Below the pieces are notes generated by a model. It was not told the origin of the DNA and made no database searches. It saw nothing but the letters and a program-made list of their open reading frames with translations. A program made the position numbers and the translations under genes. A stretch of 23,500 nucleotides of DNA from an uncultured Prevotella sp. GTDB taxonomy: Bacteria; Bacteroidota; Bacteroidia; Bacteroidales; Bacteroidaceae. The stretch covers positions 1 to 23,500 of the forward strand of contig CAMOQW010000019.1 in the NCBI GenBank assembly GCA_946623195.1, in the 5' to 3' direction. Shown here in pieces: positions 21,880 through 23,500 of the stretch (positions within the stretch are counted from its first letter, which is position 1; every line of letters begins with the position of its first letter).

Positions 21880-23412
21880 ATGTTCGTAAGAATCTTTCTG
21901 ACCATCCTGTTCCTGGTGGTCATGGTGGGAGTAGGCATCTACTCCCGCAAACAAGCCAACAGCGTCGAGGGCTTCGTACTCGGCGGACGTTCCGTGGGTG
22001 GCTGGCTGACGGCCTTTGCCTACGGCACCAGTTATTTCTCAGCAGTAGTCTTCATCGGCTATGCCGGCCAGTTCGGATGGAAATACGGTCTGTCAGCCAC
22101 GTGGATAGGCATCGGCAATGCCATCATCGGCTCGCTGCTGGCCTGGCTCATCTTAGGACGCCGCACCAAGGTGATGACGCAGTATATCGGTTCGCGCACC
22201 ATGCCCGACTTCTTCGGCATCCGCTACGACAGCGAGGGGCTGCGCGTGACGGCCAGCATCATTGCCTTCGTATTCCTCATCCCCTACACGGCAGGAGTCT
22301 ACAAGGGCATCTCCACGCTGTTTGAGATGGGTTTCGGCATTCCCTACATCTACTGTGCCATCATCATGGCCGTGCTGACGGCCGTCTACGTCATCCTGGG
22401 GGGCTACAAGGCGACAGCCATCAACGACTTCATCCAGGGGTGCATCATGATATTCGGCATCGTGCTCGTTGTCACGGCCGTCATCAACAGCCAGGGTGGA
22501 CTGTCGGCTGCCGTAGACAGACTGGGCCAGTTGCCTGCTGACGGCAGCACCGTTGCCGGCAGCGGCATGTTTGCCACACTCTTCGGTCCCGACCCGTGGA
22601 ACCTGCTGGGTGTCGTCATCCTGACATCGCTCGGCACATGGGGACTGCCCCAGATGGTGGGTAAGTTCTACAGCATCACCGACGAGGCCGCCGTGCGCCG
22701 CGGCACGGTCATCTCCACCGTCTTCGCCTTGCTCGTGGCCGGCGGCTGCTACTTCCTGGGCGGCTTTGGCCGACTGTTCGACAGTCCGGCCCTCTACGTC
22801 GACGGCAAGATGGCCTTCGACTCCATCGTGCCCTCCATGCTCATCACCCTCAACGATGCCATCATTGGACTCGTGGTGCTGCTGGTGCTGGCCGCCTCGA
22901 TGTCTACGCTGGCCGGACTGGTGCTGACATCGGCCTCCACCATGACCCTCGACCTCATCTACCGCGACAAGAAGTCGGAGGAAGGCGAGGTGGTGGACAG
23001 CGTGATAGACGATGAGGTGGCCGAACGCATAGAGCGCCGCAAGGTGGTGGTGATGCGCGTGCTGATTGTTTTCTTCATCGCCATCTCGCTGCTTATCGCC
23101 CTCAATCCGCCTACGTTCATTGCCCAGCTGATGGGCATCTCGTGGGGTGCACTGGCCGGTGCCTTCCTGGCTCCGTTCCTGCTGGGCCTCTACTGGCGGG
23201 GCGTCACGCCTGCTGCCGTTTGGGCCAGCTATGTCTGGGGCGTGGGACTCATCGTGGTCAACATGCTGTCCGGCAATGCCATAGCCAACCCCATCAACTG
23301 TGGAGCCATCGCCATGCTGGGCGGTTTCCCGGTAGTATGGATTGTCAGTCTGCTCTCGCCCAAGATGAATCGCGAAAAGGTAGAGCGGATATTCAAGTGC
23401 TTTCAGCAATAG
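21880..23412 (+). CDS. sodium:solute symporter family (SSS) transporter
   Basis: A 510-residue inner-membrane transporter of the SSF family (PutP/PanF/SGLT fold), using the sodium gradient to import a solute. The N-terminal helix is followed by GFVLGGRSVGGWLTAFAYG and TSYFSAVVF (about 31-60), the family's first core helices with part of the sodium site. VILGGYKATAINDFIQG (about 171-187) matches the SSF signature region. SMSTLAGLVLTSASTMTLDL (about 340-359) is another conserved core helix. About 13 membrane helices are expected. The pairing with the upstream porin suggests uptake of a small anionic or organic nutrient; which one is not visible. The stop is followed at once by a tandem repeat array. 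Confidence 0.88.
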   Translation: MFVRIFLTILFLVVMVGVGIYSRKQANSVEGFVLGGRSVGGWLTAFAYGTSYFSAVVFIGYAGQFGWKYGLSATWIGIGNAIIGSLLAWLILGRRTKVMTQYIGSRTMPDFFGIRYDSEGLRVTASIIAFVFLIPYTAGVYKGISTLFEMGFGIPYIYCAIIMAVLTAVYVILGGYKATAINDFIQGCIMIFGIVLVVTAVINSQGGLSAAVDRLGQLPADGSTVAGSGMFATLFGPDPWNLLGVVILTSLGTWGLPQMVGKFYSITDEAAVRRGTVISTVFALLVAGGCYFLGGFGRLFDSPALYVDGKMAFDSIVPSMLITLNDAIIGLVVLLVLAASMSTLAGLVLTSASTMTLDLIYRDKKSEEGEVVDSVIDDEVAERIERRKVVVMRVLIVFFIAISLLIALNPPTFIAQLMGISWGALAGAFLAPFLLGLYWRGVTPAAVWASYVWGVGLIVVNMLSGNAIANPINCGAIAMLGGFPVVWIVSLLSPKMNREKVERIFKCFQQ

Positions 23413-23413
23413 G

Positions 23414-23500
23414 GCCTCACTCCTGACGAGGTTACGGCTCACTCGTAGTGAGGTTACGGCTCACTCATAGCGAGATTACGGCTCACTATGAGTGAGCCGT
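23414..23500. repeat. 22-base tandem repeat, each unit a small hairpin
   Basis: Three units begin GAGGTTACGGCTCACT or a near variant at 23428, 23450 and 23472, an exact 22-base period, with a partial unit before them (23414-23427). Within the units CTCACT and AGTGAG face each other across three bases. The last is a perfect hairpin with 10-base arms, ACGGCTCACT and AGTGAGCCGT, at 23478-23500. The array runs off the edge, so its full length is unknown. It is not T-rich after the stems, so it is not a standard terminator. Confidence 0.8.

Noticed and set aside
22153..23442. 429-codon minus-strand frame opposite the symporter
   Set aside because: It is rich in His, Gln and Asp with no hydrophobic pattern or motif, as expected for the reverse of a membrane-protein gene.
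23414..23500. CRISPR array
   Set aside because: The units are contiguous with a 22-base period and no unique spacers, and no cas gene is present.

Overview
This window looks like chromosome from a member of the Bacteroidales, most likely Prevotellaceae. The evidence is a set of upstream elements of the Bacteroidetes type (a TTG or TTTG, about 19-23 bases, then TAnnTTTG), the near absence of Shine-Dalgarno sequences, lipoproteins and domain families typical of the phylum (DUF3822, DUF4230, a DUF4738-like protein), a LysRS with a C-terminal extension, and the gene order lysS-gpsA-(kinase)-pgi. This is inference from family recognition and motifs; no database was searched.

Layout. 52-1479 (-): RecD-like helicase. 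1480-2168: a 689-base gene-free region full of palindromes, with a leftward promoter and a leftward terminator-like hairpin that belong to no visible gene. 2169-4704 (+): a tight operon of HAD-family lipoprotein, a 29-residue membrane micropeptide, DUF3822 protein and rsmD. 4676-8121 (-): dnaG followed by a cardiolipin synthase, convergent with rsmD and overlapping it by 29 bases. 8224-14994 (+): lysS, gpsA, an orphan sensor kinase with a solute-binding-protein-type sensor, pgi and a HAD phosphatase resembling BT2127. 14956-15522 (-): lipoprotein. 15590-15783 (-): candidate structured noncoding RNA with its own promoter and a strong terminator. 15888-17167 (+): two overlapping DUF4230 genes. 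17182-18729 (-): trmO, then a short histidine kinase with a damaged G2 box. 18846-20676 (+): AI-2E-family membrane protein and an exported metallo-beta-lactamase-fold protein. 20776-23412 (+): outer-membrane porin and a sodium:solute symporter. 23414-23500: a 22-base tandem array of hairpins running off the edge.

Most genes are core functions: replication (dnaG), translation (lysS, rsmD, trmO), central carbon and lipid metabolism (pgi, gpsA, cls) and envelope transport (porin plus symporter). I see no insertion sequence, prophage, CRISPR array, tRNA, rRNA or recognisable defence system.

The more unusual material lies between and inside the genes. Seven-base tandem repeats of at least four sequence types occur at six places, two of them translated inside rsmD and cls, and one supplying both the pgi stop and the start of the next gene. 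Other items are the candidate RNA at 15.6-15.8 kb, the palindromic region at 1.57-1.83 kb, the micropeptide, and three genes whose promoter ends 4-8 bases from the start codon, implying leaderless or nearly leaderless mRNAs.
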